DNA of 64,000 nt from Mycogone perniciosa (lineage: Eukaryota; Ascomycota; Sordariomycetes; Hypocreales; Hypocreaceae): NCBI GenBank assembly GCA_025331125.1, contig JAOALB010000025.1:372001-436000 (forward strand). Reading direction: 5' to 3'. The position numbers were made by a program, and so were the translations under genes. The notes beneath the pieces were generated by a model that worked only from the letters and a program-made list of their open reading frames with translations, made no database searches and had not been told where the DNA came from. Below, in pieces: positions 11,849 to 21,857 of this stretch. How positions within the stretch are numbered: position 1 is the stretch's first letter; each line of letters starts with the position of its first letter.

Positions 11849-14800
11849 ATGACGAGTCTAAAGAGAGTACACCAGTCGGACCCGCTGGCCTCAAACATCT
11901 CCAGCAAGGTTTACGTCCGGTCGACCAGAAGCGGCAAGGTGCAGAAGATTGTGAAGGAGGTCTACCTGAGAACAGACATTCCATGCTCTTCAAAACTCTG
12001 TAAAGCATGCTTGAGCCAGGCGCCTAGAAATGCATCTGGACAAAGTGAGATCCCCTGGCCTACTTTTTCAAAAGGGAAACAAGTGAAATTGACCAGATTC
12101 GCAGTTCAACCATTTGTCCTTTCGGACAAGCCTGCCGGGACCCGGTCATTCCCTCAGGGTCACTATTTAGTACCGGATACTAACGCGTTGCTGAATGCTA
12201 TGGATTTATTCGAACAGAGCGCTTCATTCTACGATGTGATTATCTTGCAAACTGTTCTGGAGGAGCTTAGGAACCGGTCACTGCCTCTGTACAACCGCCT
12301 CATTGGACTGACGAAGAGTGAAGACAAGCGTTTCTACGTTTTCTTCAACGACTTCCGGCTGGAAACGTACGTCAACCGCGAACCTGACGAGAGCGTCAAT
12401 GATCGAAATGATCGCGCTGTCCGGCTTGCTGTCAAATGGTACGGAGAGCACTTGGCTCTCACCAAGGCCAAGAAGATCCCAGCTGTTGTCATGCTCAGTG
12501 ATGATCGGGACAACCTCCGGAAAGCTAAAGCACAGGGCATAAACGCGTCTACTCTTGCGGACTACGTTGGAGAACTGGAGGGTGGAGAGAAACTACTTGA
12601 TATGATTGCGGAGTCTCAGGCTCAGGGTGGATTTAAGCCATCATCTCAACCCCTTTACCCAGAACATTATACAACATCGAGGATGATGACGGGAGTCAAG
12701 GCCGGGCTCATGCACCAGGGAATATTCAACGTATCCCCCTACAACTACCTGGAAGGTTCGATCAAGGTGCCAGCTTTCCCCAAGCCTTTACTCATTCTGG
12801 GCCGGGAGAACATCAATCGCTCTATTGATGGTGACGTGGTGGTTGTCGAACTCCTCCCACAAGATCAGTGGAAATCTCCCTCAACGAAGATCATCGAGGA
12901 GGATGCCATCACTCGCAACGAAAATGCGGATACGGAAGAGCGTCAGGATTTGGTATCTGACAAAGAGCGGAAGGCGCTTCAAGAAGAGGTGAAGAGGACG
13001 CAAAAAGCTTCTGGGGAAGGGCAGTTACAGCCAACAGCCAAGGTTGTCGGTGTTATCAAGCGGAACTGGCGTCAGTATGTTGGCCACATTGATCCCTCTT
13101 CAGCTGGTAAAGCTTCGTCGCAGGGCAGGAAACTTGAAAATGTCTTCCTTATTACTATGGATAAGAAAATCCCCAAGATCCGCCTACGCACCCGCCAGGT
13201 CTCCGAGCTCCTGGGAAAGCGACTTTTGGTCACTATTGACTCCTGGGACAGAGATTCTAGACACCCTGTGGGACACTTTGTGCGGTCCTTGGGAGAGCTT
13301 CAGACGAAGGCAGCTGAGACTGAGGCTCTGTTGCTCGAATGGGATGTCCAGTACAGACCCTTCCCGAAAACAGTTCTTGACTGTCTTCCAAAAGAGGGCC
13401 ATGACTGGAAAGTTCCGGCTAGTAAGGAGGACCCGGGATGGAGAGACAGAGAGGATCTTCGAGATCTTCTCATTTGCAGTATCGACCCTCCAGGCTGTCA
13501 AGATATCGATGATGCTCTTCACGCTAGGTTATTACCGAATGGCAACTACGAAGTAGGCGTCCACATTGCAGACGTCTCGCAATTTGTAAAGCCCGCAAAC
13601 GCCATGGATACAGAGGCAAGCATTCGCGGTACTACCGTCTACCTTGTCGACAAGCGCATAGACATGCTTCCTATGCTACTGGGTACCGATCTCTGCTCTC
13701 TCAAACCCTACGTGGAACGTTTCGCATTTACGGTTATCTGGGAGCTCAACGAAAATGCCGATATCGTCAATATTCGCTTCACGAAATCCGTGATCAAGTC
13801 CCGCGAGGCATTCAGTTACGAGCAGGCACAGCTCAGAATCGACGATAAGTCGCAGCAGGATGACCTTACCAACGGTATGCGAATGCTGTTGATGCTGTCA
13901 AAGAAGCTGAAGAAGAAGCGAATGGACGCTGGTGCTTTGAGCCTTTCATCACCGGAAATCAAGGTTCATATGGAATCAGAATCTTCTGATCCCATTGACG
14001 TCAAGACGAAGCAGCTACTCGATACCAACTCCCTTGTAGAAGAGTTCATGTTGTTCGCCAACGTCAGTGTTGCCGCTAAGATATTCGAGGCCTTCCCTCA
14101 AACTGCAATCCTCCGTCGCCATGCCGCTCCTCCCAAGACCAACTTCGAGGAGCTCGCAGATCAACTCCGCATCAAGCGAGGCTTGGAATTGCATACCGAT
14201 TCCAGCAAGGCACTGGCAGATTCATTAGACAAGTGCGTTGACCCTAAGGAGTCCTTCTTCAACACCCTCGTACGTATCATGGCCACGCGTTGCATGATGA
14301 GTGCAGAGTACTTCTGCTCTGGTACCCAGGCGTATCCTGAATTCCGCCACTACGGTCTCGCCTCAGAAATATACACTCACTTCACCTCTCCCATCCGTCG
14401 ATACGCCGATCTCCTCGCCCACCGACAACTCGCCGCCGCCATCGGCTACGAGGCTGTACACCCCTCTGTCCGCAGTCGCGGCCGCCTCGAAGCTGTGTGC
14501 AAGAACATCAATGTGCGTCATCGCAATGCACAGATGGCTGGCCGCGCCAGCATTGCGTACTATGTCGGTCAAGCGCTCAAGGGCAAGGTTGCTGAGGAGG
14601 AGGCTTTTGTCATGAAGATTTTCAGCAACGGCTTTGTCGTCTTGGTGCCACGATTCGGTATCGAGGGTTTGATTCGCCTGCGTGATCTGGCGGAACCAGA
14701 GCCTGAGAGTGAGTATGATGCTGAGACGTACACGTTGACTACGAAGGGAAGCAGGAAGGTCAAGGTCGAACTTTTCCAGAAAGTCAAGGTCAGAGTCCAT

Positions 14801-14860
14801 GACGAAAAAGATGAGAGGACCGGGAAGAGAGGCGTCAAGATGGAGTTGATCAGCGCATAA
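11849..14860 (+). CDS. DIS3: Exosome 3'-5' exonuclease/endonuclease DIS3 (RRP44)
   Basis: Single-exon gene of 1003 residues, the usual family length. It starts at an ATG whose next residues lead into the conserved cysteine (CR3-like) motif containing YLRTDIPCSSKLCKAC. Order of domains: a PIN endonuclease domain from about residue 107 (VPDTNALLNAMDL, then EELRNRS and a downstream acidic cluster), two cold-shock OB folds, the RNB exonuclease core with DPPGCQDIDDALHARL and HIADVSQFV carrying the metal-binding aspartates, and a C-terminal S1 domain. Dis3 is the catalytic subunit of the RNA exosome in nucleus and cytoplasm, with roles in rRNA maturation and RNA surveillance. The 3' end converges on NUG1 with 198 bp between stop codons. 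No lesion was seen; the CR3 cysteines and RNB aspartates are present. Confidence 0.97.
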   Translation: MTSLKRVHQSDPLASNISSKVYVRSTRSGKVQKIVKEVYLRTDIPCSSKLCKACLSQAPRNASGQSEIPWPTFSKGKQVKLTRFAVQPFVLSDKPAGTRSFPQGHYLVPDTNALLNAMDLFEQSASFYDVIILQTVLEELRNRSLPLYNRLIGLTKSEDKRFYVFFNDFRLETYVNREPDESVNDRNDRAVRLAVKWYGEHLALTKAKKIPAVVMLSDDRDNLRKAKAQGINASTLADYVGELEGGEKLLDMIAESQAQGGFKPSSQPLYPEHYTTSRMMTGVKAGLMHQGIFNVSPYNYLEGSIKVPAFPKPLLILGRENINRSIDGDVVVVELLPQDQWKSPSTKIIEEDAITRNENADTEERQDLVSDKERKALQEEVKRTQKASGEGQLQPTAKVVGVIKRNWRQYVGHIDPSSAGKASSQGRKLENVFLITMDKKIPKIRLRTRQVSELLGKRLLVTIDSWDRDSRHPVGHFVRSLGELQTKAAETEALLLEWDVQYRPFPKTVLDCLPKEGHDWKVPASKEDPGWRDREDLRDLLICSIDPPGCQDIDDALHARLLPNGNYEVGVHIADVSQFVKPANAMDTEASIRGTTVYLVDKRIDMLPMLLGTDLCSLKPYVERFAFTVIWELNENADIVNIRFTKSVIKSREAFSYEQAQLRIDDKSQQDDLTNGMRMLLMLSKKLKKKRMDAGALSLSSPEIKVHMESESSDPIDVKTKQLLDTNSLVEEFMLFANVSVAAKIFEAFPQTAILRRHAAPPKTNFEELADQLRIKRGLELHTDSSKALADSLDKCVDPKESFFNTLVRIMATRCMMSAEYFCSGTQAYPEFRHYGLASEIYTHFTSPIRRYADLLAHRQLAAAIGYEAVHPSVRSRGRLEAVCKNINVRHRNAQMAGRASIAYYVGQALKGKVAEEEAFVMKIFSNGFVVLVPRFGIEGLIRLRDLAEPEPESEYDAETYTLTTKGSRKVKVELFQKVKVRVHDEKDERTGKRGVKMELISA

Positions 14861-15058
14861 GGGGTTCATCTTGCTTTTTGTAGTTATCTTCACAGAACTT
14901 GTCTGGTTGCAAAAAAAAGACTAGATGGGAAATTTGCATCAAATGTTTTTTTAAGAGATATGTACGGTCTAGTCCGTTTTACTTTGCCAACCAGCCTATA
15001 AACGCCAAACTCTTTTTTATGAAGAAAGAAAACCCGGTCATCATAATCAGTAGAACCT

Positions 15059-16779
15059 TCACTGCTCCATGACATCGCCATTCTCCTCGGCCTGCGCATC
15101 ACCATCGCCCCATAATCCATCAAGCTTAAACTCAGCAGCCCATTCAGTGACAATCTCCTTCTGGTCAGGCATAACAGCATTCTCGCCGGCGTTCTTGAGC
15201 GCCGGCTTGGCGGGTCCTTGTGCGGACTCGACAGCCAGCACAGGAGCCTCAACCCATCCCTGAATGCGGCCGTCACGCCAATCCGTCACGACCGTCATGG
15301 CCGCAGCGTTGACGTTGGGAACACCGCCTTTGCCTAGCCTACCGCGCTTGCGCGCCACCTGGACGAGGAAATCTGTCGTGATATCGCCATCGACGCGGTT
15401 CGGGAGAAGGGCAGGGATGTCATAAACGTCGGTGAGTTTTTGCAGCAGATCAGGAGTCGAAGAGAGACGGCGGAGGAGGAGGCTGACGGCAGGGATAGGA
15501 TCGTCGATCTGCTTGGGAGGCACGGCGTTCAAGAGAACAAGGTGAGCGTGGGCTTCTGTGGCGCTCTTGATGGAAACAAGGCCGCCAGATTGCATGGAAG
15601 AAGAAGAAGGGAAGACGACGCCGGGGGAGTCAAGCAGTGTGAGTTTGCTGTCGATCTTGACCTTTCGGATGCTTGTGGTGACGCCAGCCTCAGCGCCGGC
15701 GGGACAGGCCTTGGAAGTGTTTCCGCCCTTGCCGCTCATCCTACCCAGAAGAGCGTTGATAACTGAGCTCTTGCCGACGTTGGGGTAGCCAATGACGCCG
15801 ACTGAAACGGCGCGCTTCAGCTGCTTGCTGGCAGCATAGCTCTTCAGCGCCTTGAATAACGTGGCAGATGTGCTCTGCATGGTCAATTCGCGGTGGTTGA
15901 AGATATGTGCGTTAGCCGCGGCATGCGACGCTCGCAGGGGCAAAGTTGGGAAGTAGCGCCGAAGATAGACAAGCCAGTCCCGCAAGACCTTGGGAGGGAT
16001 GAGATCGACTTTGTTGAGGATCAGGATGAGCCGCTTGCCACCAGATGCGGCGGCCATGACGCTACGCTCAACTTCTCGGGAGCGCGTGCCCTCTGGGTCG
16101 CGGGCATCGAGGACGTAAAGCACAACATCGGCTTCATCGACTACTTGCTTGAAGACCTTGTCGTATGTTTTCCGTGACGAGGCTTGGCCAATAGACATCT
16201 CTGCGCCGTCATTGTCTGAGTCGTCGCTATCATCGTCATCGTCATCCATATCATCGTCGCTCGCAGCAAGAGATTTGTCGTACTTTGCCGCTGCGGCTCG
16301 GGCACTGGCGAGGAGCGCCGCCATCGGATTTGACTCGTCAATATCGTCATCCATGTCATCGTCGTCATCCATCTCCTCCACATCACCTCCGTCAACTGCG
16401 GCATCCTCCATTGCATCCTCTTCATTCTCCGTGGCGCCTGTTTTCGCAGCCTTGGCCAATTCTTTTCTCCTCCGGGCTTCTTCTGCCTTCTTCGCACGCT
16501 TTTCTTCAATTTCCTCAAGCAACTTCTCCTTGTAAGGGAATAGATTTGGGATACCCGGGTCCTTCTTCAATTTTGATCGCCATTCCGGGTTCTTCTTTGC
16601 GAGCTTGCGCTGCTTCCTTTGCTTAACCGCCGAAGCCTTTTCGATCTTGTTGCGAAGACGAGTGTTTGTCCGCTTGGACTTGGGTTCTGCAATCAAAGTC
16701 AGTATTTGCTACCAATTGTTACGACTAGAAAGGACTCCGGAGCGCACTCACTCTTCGGTTTGTTAACTGTACCCGCCAT
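15059..16779 (-). CDS. NUG1: Nucleolar/pre-60S GTPase NUG1 (GNL3 family)
   Basis: Rebuilt as complement(join(15059..16686, 16752..16779)), 551 residues. A 28-nt first exon (donor GTGAGT, acceptor TTGCAG) restores the lysine-rich N-terminus MAGTVNKPKK. The N-terminus is the basic GN3L/Grn1 domain with KQRKQRKLAKKNPEW. A charged region with a long D/E-rich low-complexity insert follows (about residues 120-175). Next comes a circularly permuted GTPase in the order G4 (NKVD), G1 (GYPNVGKSS), G3 (DSPGV), which defines the YlqF/Nug1 class. The family works in 60S pre-ribosome maturation and export from the nucleolus. The gene converges with DIS3 and is divergent from the NLR gene. Identity is firm; the symbol follows yeast Nug1. 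Confidence 0.94.
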
Positions 16780-17536
16780 TGTGATGCGCTCAGCCGATAT
16801 ACAATATAGTATTTCTCTTGGTTCGGCGATGTCGATTCGAATGGTCGTGGGTGCTCAGGAAAAATTAAGTGGGATGGGCATTCTGCCGGCGCTTTTTCTA
16901 TACCGCCCTTCTTCCACCCCACAGTCAACTTGGTAATAGTACTACGACTAATTCATCATCTGTGACAGACTTTCAAGGTTCCTGATAATAATGCTTTGAA
17001 TAGGTATGTTGTGCAAAGATATATATGGCTGTAATACAATCGTTTAACACCGGCTATGATAGCACATCTGTGTGCTAGCTTTACTTTGCAATTATCCACA
17101 CCATTGCTGTCCTCCGATTTCGCGATTATGAAGACTCAGGCCGAGACTGATAGGATCCAAATACTGGTCCTGAACTTGAAGGAGCACCACTGATGGCATT
17201 GGCCGTGTGGGCTCCTCAAGCAGTCATGGCATTGAGAGAGATACCCCGTATATCGAACAGCATTGTTCTGATTCTTAACAGCTTACAGCTCGCTTTGCTT
17301 CCTTATCGTGCTATTGGTGGCCTTGCCCAAGCAATGGCATCCATCCATTTGTCGCAGAGGCCTTGCCAGCCTTGGCAGTACAACGCCGCCCAACGCTCTA
17401 CTTACTCCATATTCTATTCATCAGCTTTTTACTTCCGCTTCTTGTGTGAACCAGAAACTCCTGCGGATCCGGAGAGAGCCTTTGGCCGATAGATTTCTGC
17501 TCCTGAGAAAGAGACGCCAACTACCCGCACAGCGTC
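16780..17536. other. Divergent intergenic region between NUG1 and the NLR gene
   Basis: 757 bp with no credible gene on either strand. It must hold both promoters. I could not assign a TATA box or binding site with confidence. Confidence 0.6.
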
Positions 17537-19422
17537 ATGGCCCAGCAGTCAGCTGCCAGGCTAAAACTTACCCATAACGACTACAATGTCGGGTGGGTGT
17601 GCGCTCTACCAAAAGAGCAGACCGCGGCAGTGGCTATGCTTGATGAAAGACATGTCGGTCTCCCAAAACCCCCGAATGACTACAATACGTACAGCTTGGG
17701 GTCCATCGGCATGCACAACATCGTGATAGCCTGCCTCCCCAAGGGCAGAATTGGAACCAATTCAGCAGCAACCGTGGCGACTAGCATGGCAAATACATTT
17801 CCGAACATCAAGTTCGGCCTCATGGTTGGCATCGGTGGCGGAATTCCACCAAAGGTCCGACTTGGTGACGTCGTTGTCAGCACACCCGTAGGTCAGTTCC
17901 CAGGCGTGGTTCAATGGGACATGGGTAAGGCAGAGAGCGGTGGTAGCTTTGAGCGAACTGGGGCGTTGAACAATCCTCCGACTTTGTTGTTGACAGCTCT
18001 GACCGCACTGGAGTCAGAGCATGGATTGACTGGAACAAAAATACCGGACTACCTGGACGACCTGAAGACCAAATGGCCCAGGCTGGCTCCAAAATATCTG
18101 AAGTCTGACTCGATGGAGGATGTGTTGTTCAAACCAGATTCTGGACATGTCATCGAGAGCGCCATGGACCCTGATGAGGGAGACGAAGACGACGACGACG
18201 AAAATAATAGCTGCCAGCTCTGCGATAGGACTAAAGTCGTTAAGAGAAAGACGAGAGGTATGCGTGTGCTTTACGGACTCATCGCATCAGGCAACCAAGT
18301 TATCAAGGACGCTACTTTCCGAGATAAACTCTACAAGGATCTTGGAGGTCAGGTTCTTTGTGTTGATATGGAAGCGGCAGGGTTGATGAACAACTTCCCC
18401 TGCATTGTAATCCGAAGAATCTGCGACTATGCAGACTCACACAAGAACAAGGATTGGCAGGCGCATGCAGCGGCTGTAGCGGCAGCCCTTGCAAAGGAAC
18501 TACTGGGGTACGTCCAGCCAAATGAGGTTGATAGAGAGCGTCCCGTGAAGGATGTGCTGGGCCAAGGTCAGTTGAACATTAAGTCTCTTTGTTCAACCTT
18601 CAGTTTCTAAAACTAAACTCTAGTTCTGGAAAGCGTCGAAGAAGTGCGGCACAAATTGGACCACAAGGCCGACCTTGAGGTGCTTGACTGGCTTACAACA
18701 ATAGACTATGGGCCTCATCAAAGCGATTACTTTAACAGACGAGAACCGGAGACTGGCCAATGGCTATTGAATTCTGATAAATACAAGACTTGGTGTGAAC
18801 AACCCGGCGAAACACTCTTCTGCCCAGGTATTCCAGGAGCTGGAAAGACTATCCTAACATCGATTGTTATTGACAACCTCTGTACAAGATTCCATCACCA
18901 GCCTTCCGTTGGAATTGCGTATATATACTTCAACTACAAACGCAAGGATGAGCAAAGATATGACGACATACTGGCGAGTCTGCTGAAACAATTTGCTCAG
19001 AGCCAAGCAACAATACCGGAAGCTATCAAGGACCTTTATGATAAGCACAAAACGCGTCGAACGCGACCATCATCTGGGGAAATGGTGACGGCTCTACAAT
19101 CGGTGATAGGGTTATACTCCCGGGCCCTCATCATTCTTGACGCTCTTGATGAGTGTCATCTCTCCACAGCTGGCAAGGTTCTGTCCTATCTCTCCGGCCT
19201 CCAAACCAAATGCGCAACTAGCAATATCTTCGCAACCTCAAGGTTTGTGTCTGAGATCACTGAGCATTTTAGTCAATGCCCATCACTGGAAATTAGGGCA
19301 AATCTGAGTGATATTAAGAGATACCTGGAGGGTCGTATATTAAAGCTGCCATCAATTGTCCGAGACAGGCGAGACCTGCAAGAAGAGATCATCAGCAAGA
19401 TGTCGAATGCTGTTGATGGAAT

Positions 19423-19479
19423 TTATGTTTCCAATTAAGAAGAGGAAATGAGAGTCAGGCTTTCTAACAATTGTTCTAG
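19423..19479 (+). other. NLR intron 2 with a mutated splice donor (TTATGT for GTATGT)
   Basis: The acceptor TTCTAG (19474-19479) and the branch point TTCTAAC (19462-19468) are intact. Removing exactly 57 nt, the length of intron 1, restores the conserved NLR join DG-MFLLAQIYL. The first two donor bases are TT instead of GT while the rest (ATGT) matches a strong donor. A weak in-frame GT donor at 19402 could rescue the frame with loss of seven residues. Confidence 0.7.
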
Positions 19480-20560
19480 GTTTCTTTTAGCGCAGATCTA
19501 CCTTAACTCACTCGATGACAAACTCACAATCACTGCTATCCGGACCGCTTTAGGAAGACTCCAGAAGCAACACAACACATCCGATAAAGCTCAGGTACTC
19601 ACCGATGCCTACGACCAAACAATGCACAGAATCAACGAGCAAAGGCCTGGATTCAAAGACCTTGCAATGAGAGTTCTCTCATGGCTTACATATGCTCGAC
19701 AACAGCTTACCGTCTTGGAACTTCAACATGCTCTGGCAGTCAATGCTAGCAGCGACCGAGCAACCGATGCAGACAACCTGCCAGCAATTAGTGATATAGT
19801 ATCTGCCTGTGCTGGATTGGTCACAATTGAAGCAGGCGATATCGTCCGGTTCGTTCACTATACCACACAAGAATACTTCAGTGAAACACGGGACTGCTGG
19901 TTTCCAGATGCAGAAAAGGATGTTACCGATATTTGCACTGTTTATCTCTCGTTCGGTGTTTTTGAAGGAGGCTACTGTACGACCGACATCGAGTTTGAGG
20001 AACGTTTGAAGTCGTATCCCCTGTACAATTACGCTGCCTGTAACTGGGGATATCATGCCTTCAATACTTCGGCTTCCAACCAGATAGTCATTCGTTTTCT
20101 GAAAGATGAAAACAAGGTCAAAGCCTCCAACCAAGCAAACATCGTCAGCAAGGGGTGGGATTTGGAGGAAAGTCAAACGTTTGGTGAAGTAAGGACAGGC
20201 CTGCACCTAACAGCATCCTTTGGGCTTACAGACGCTACGCGTGTCCTTCTAAGCGAGTATCGGTCAGATCTGAAGAGTGAGCTTCTTCGAATCCCGCTAT
20301 TTTTGGCCGCTGCGAAAGGCCACGAGGCTATTGTCAGGATCCTGCTAGAGAAGGGTGGCGATATAGAGTATCGCCAGGGTTGGTCGCCGCTAATTATTGC
20401 TGTTAGGGAAAGCCATGAGGGTATGGTCAGGCTCTTACTAGAGAGGGGAGCCAGCGCCAATGTAGAGGGTGGCGGTGGTTGGTCACCGCTCTTCACTGCT
20501 ATTTGGCAACGCGATGAGGTTATTATTAGGCTCTTGCTAGAGCTAGGAGGGAGAACCGAT

Positions 20561-21330
20561 GTGAGGGATTACTTCTATAATTCTAACGACTATAAGTATG
20601 ACTGCGATATTGCGATTACGCTCTTGATGGAGCGGAACGGCAGCTGGCAGTGGCGGGGGGGCCGCACGAGTGGGGGTCGCACGAGTGGGTGCAGGGGCAG
20701 CTGAGGCTGCTGGAACGACCTGTGCCTGTGTCTGTTTTTGATATTACTGGAGTTGCTACTCTGGAACGTCTTGGGTCTGTTGGTCAGCTCTTACTTGAAA
20801 CTGATCCCTTGACTGCTTTTGTCTATTTGGGGGAAATCACGGACGTTATCGCAACCCAGCTCAAGACTGATTCGATCATCAGCCTTCCGAAAGCATTCAA
20901 AAAATTAAAGGAGCATATGTTTCTTGTACATAAGATTCATTTGGAGATCTGGGAAAAACTCGTTCTTGAAACCGGGGAGCACCGACTATTGGAAGCAGTG
21001 CCGGCAATTCTCAAACGCTGCAACGATAGTGCTCGGGAACTAAAGAGGATCTCGGACGAGCTTAAGAAAGCCTGCAAAAAAACCACAAGCGACAACGACA
21101 AGAACTGGGATACGGTTCGCGTGTCGTATCACGCTGCCTTACAGGGCATCAAAGCACACCGCGTTGAGAGCCTCGCGGATGACATTCTAAGAGGCGTCGA
21201 AAAGCTGATGCGGAGTAATGATTGCTACATATCAGATCCGGGAACCCTAAAAAGGCTCCAAGACGCAATTGAGGATCTGTCAACGACTGAGCCATCCTTG
21301 GAAGACTCTGAATTCGACGATGTGATGTGA
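20561..21330 (+). other. Helical 3' reading frame of the NLR locus, joined by splice or frameshift
   Basis: From 20602 to 21330 one frame is open. Its protein-like part (about 210 residues from 20700) is rich in predicted helix with K/E/L patterning and ends EDSEFDDVM. It has no ATG near its start, so an independent gene is unlikely. Two explanations fit. One is a phase-0 intron 20561..20694 (GTGAGG...GTGCAG, with a TTCTAAC at 20581-20587 that is rather far from the acceptor). The other is a frameshift at the seven-G run near 20655. I do not recognise the domain. It loosely recalls the all-helical domains found at termini of fungal STAND proteins, but that is only an impression. Confidence 0.5.
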
Positions 21331-21627
21331 GGGGTGATTTATGGGAATTGTTGGAAGGAGACCATAGTATGTCTTTCGATTGAAAACTCCCGAAGGTCTC
21401 AACATCAGGCCGAATGCATCACGATTCACGCACATCTTTACGAAGTAGTTCTTATCCATCCATCTGGCAAGTGACTCGGGAACAATCTTTAACAACCCAG
21501 GGAATAGGGCAGGTTGTTTAGACATCTGCTGATGATATTGTAGTGCAATGAAGGACGAAGCATGTTGAGTCAGATTCGTAGCCACGGCCGGGTTCAATAA
21601 CCCCGGAATCAATGTGTCAGCCCTTGA
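21280..21627 (-). pseudogene. Orphan antisense reading-frame fragment, about 115 codons
   Basis: A frame open from 21627 to its stop at 21280 encodes protein-like sequence (for example NYFVKMCVNRDAFGLML and FNRKTYYGLLP) with balanced composition. It has no ATG near its start and is bounded upstream by a stop at 21628-21630. Upstream exons would have to overlap the divergent aminotransferase promoter. Its last 50 bp overlap the NLR-locus 3' frame in antisense. I do not recognise the family. The best reading is a remnant, or the last exon, of a lost gene. Confidence 0.4.
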
Positions 21628-21680
21628 TTAAGAAAAGGAGAATTTTGAGGCTTGACACATGTGATCGTTTCTGAGTCTAC

Positions 21681-21740
21681 GGCCCGTCCGATATGCCTCC
21701 GGCCCGTCCGATGTCCCTCCGGTCCGCCCGATCTGGATAT
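21681..21740. repeat. 20-bp tandem repeat upstream of the aminotransferase gene
   Basis: Units start at 21681, 21701 and 21721. The first two begin GGCCCGTCCGAT and share 17 of 20 bases; the third begins GGTCCGCCCGAT and decays after 14. The core CCGTCCGAT and adjacent CCTCCGG contain repeated CGG/CCG triplets, the half-site type of Zn2Cys6 regulators. The array lies 36-95 bp upstream of the TATA box. Operator function is inference. Confidence 0.7.
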
Positions 21741-21775
21741 TGGAGTACCGGGAGCGCATTACGTCTCACGGACAG

Positions 21776-21782
21776 TATAAAA
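21776..21782 (+). promoter_or_regulatory. TATA box of the aminotransferase gene
   Basis: TATAAAA in the context CAGTATAAAACC, 76 bp upstream of the ATG at 21858. This is the clearest TATA element I saw in the window. Together with the upstream tandem repeat it suggests an inducible promoter. Confidence 0.6.
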
Positions 21783-21857
21783 CCACTCGAAACTATAGTG
21801 AACAAACAGACAGATTAATACATAGCTTTCCATAAAATAAATAAAAAGACCACAAAA

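Larger units (their letters stand above)
17537..21330 (+). pseudogene. PNP-NACHT-ankyrin fungal NLR, possibly disrupted
   Basis: STAND-type receptor. Exon 1 is 17537..18566; intron 1 is 18567..18623 (GTCAGT...CTCTAG, 57 nt); exon 2 begins at 18624. The N-terminal phosphorylase-like domain (PNP_UDP, residues about 15-330) has GWVCALPKEQTAA, MVGIGGGIPP and DMEAAGLMNNFP. The NACHT NTPase follows, with Walker A GIPGAGKT (about 412-419) and Walker B LIILDALDE. After it come a winged-helix-like segment and three or four ankyrin repeats (about 20.2-20.6 kb). Two problems break a simple model. The second 57-nt intron (19423..19479) has TTATGT where GTATGT is expected, so read-through stops at 19436-19438. 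The ankyrin frame also ends at 20702-20704, while a 3' helical frame runs on to 21330. With both junctions repaired or spliced the product would be about 1181 residues; without the second, 1017. Such proteins are linked to non-self recognition and cell-death signalling. No ligand can be inferred. Pseudogene, truncated allele or non-canonical splicing are all possible. Confidence 0.75.
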
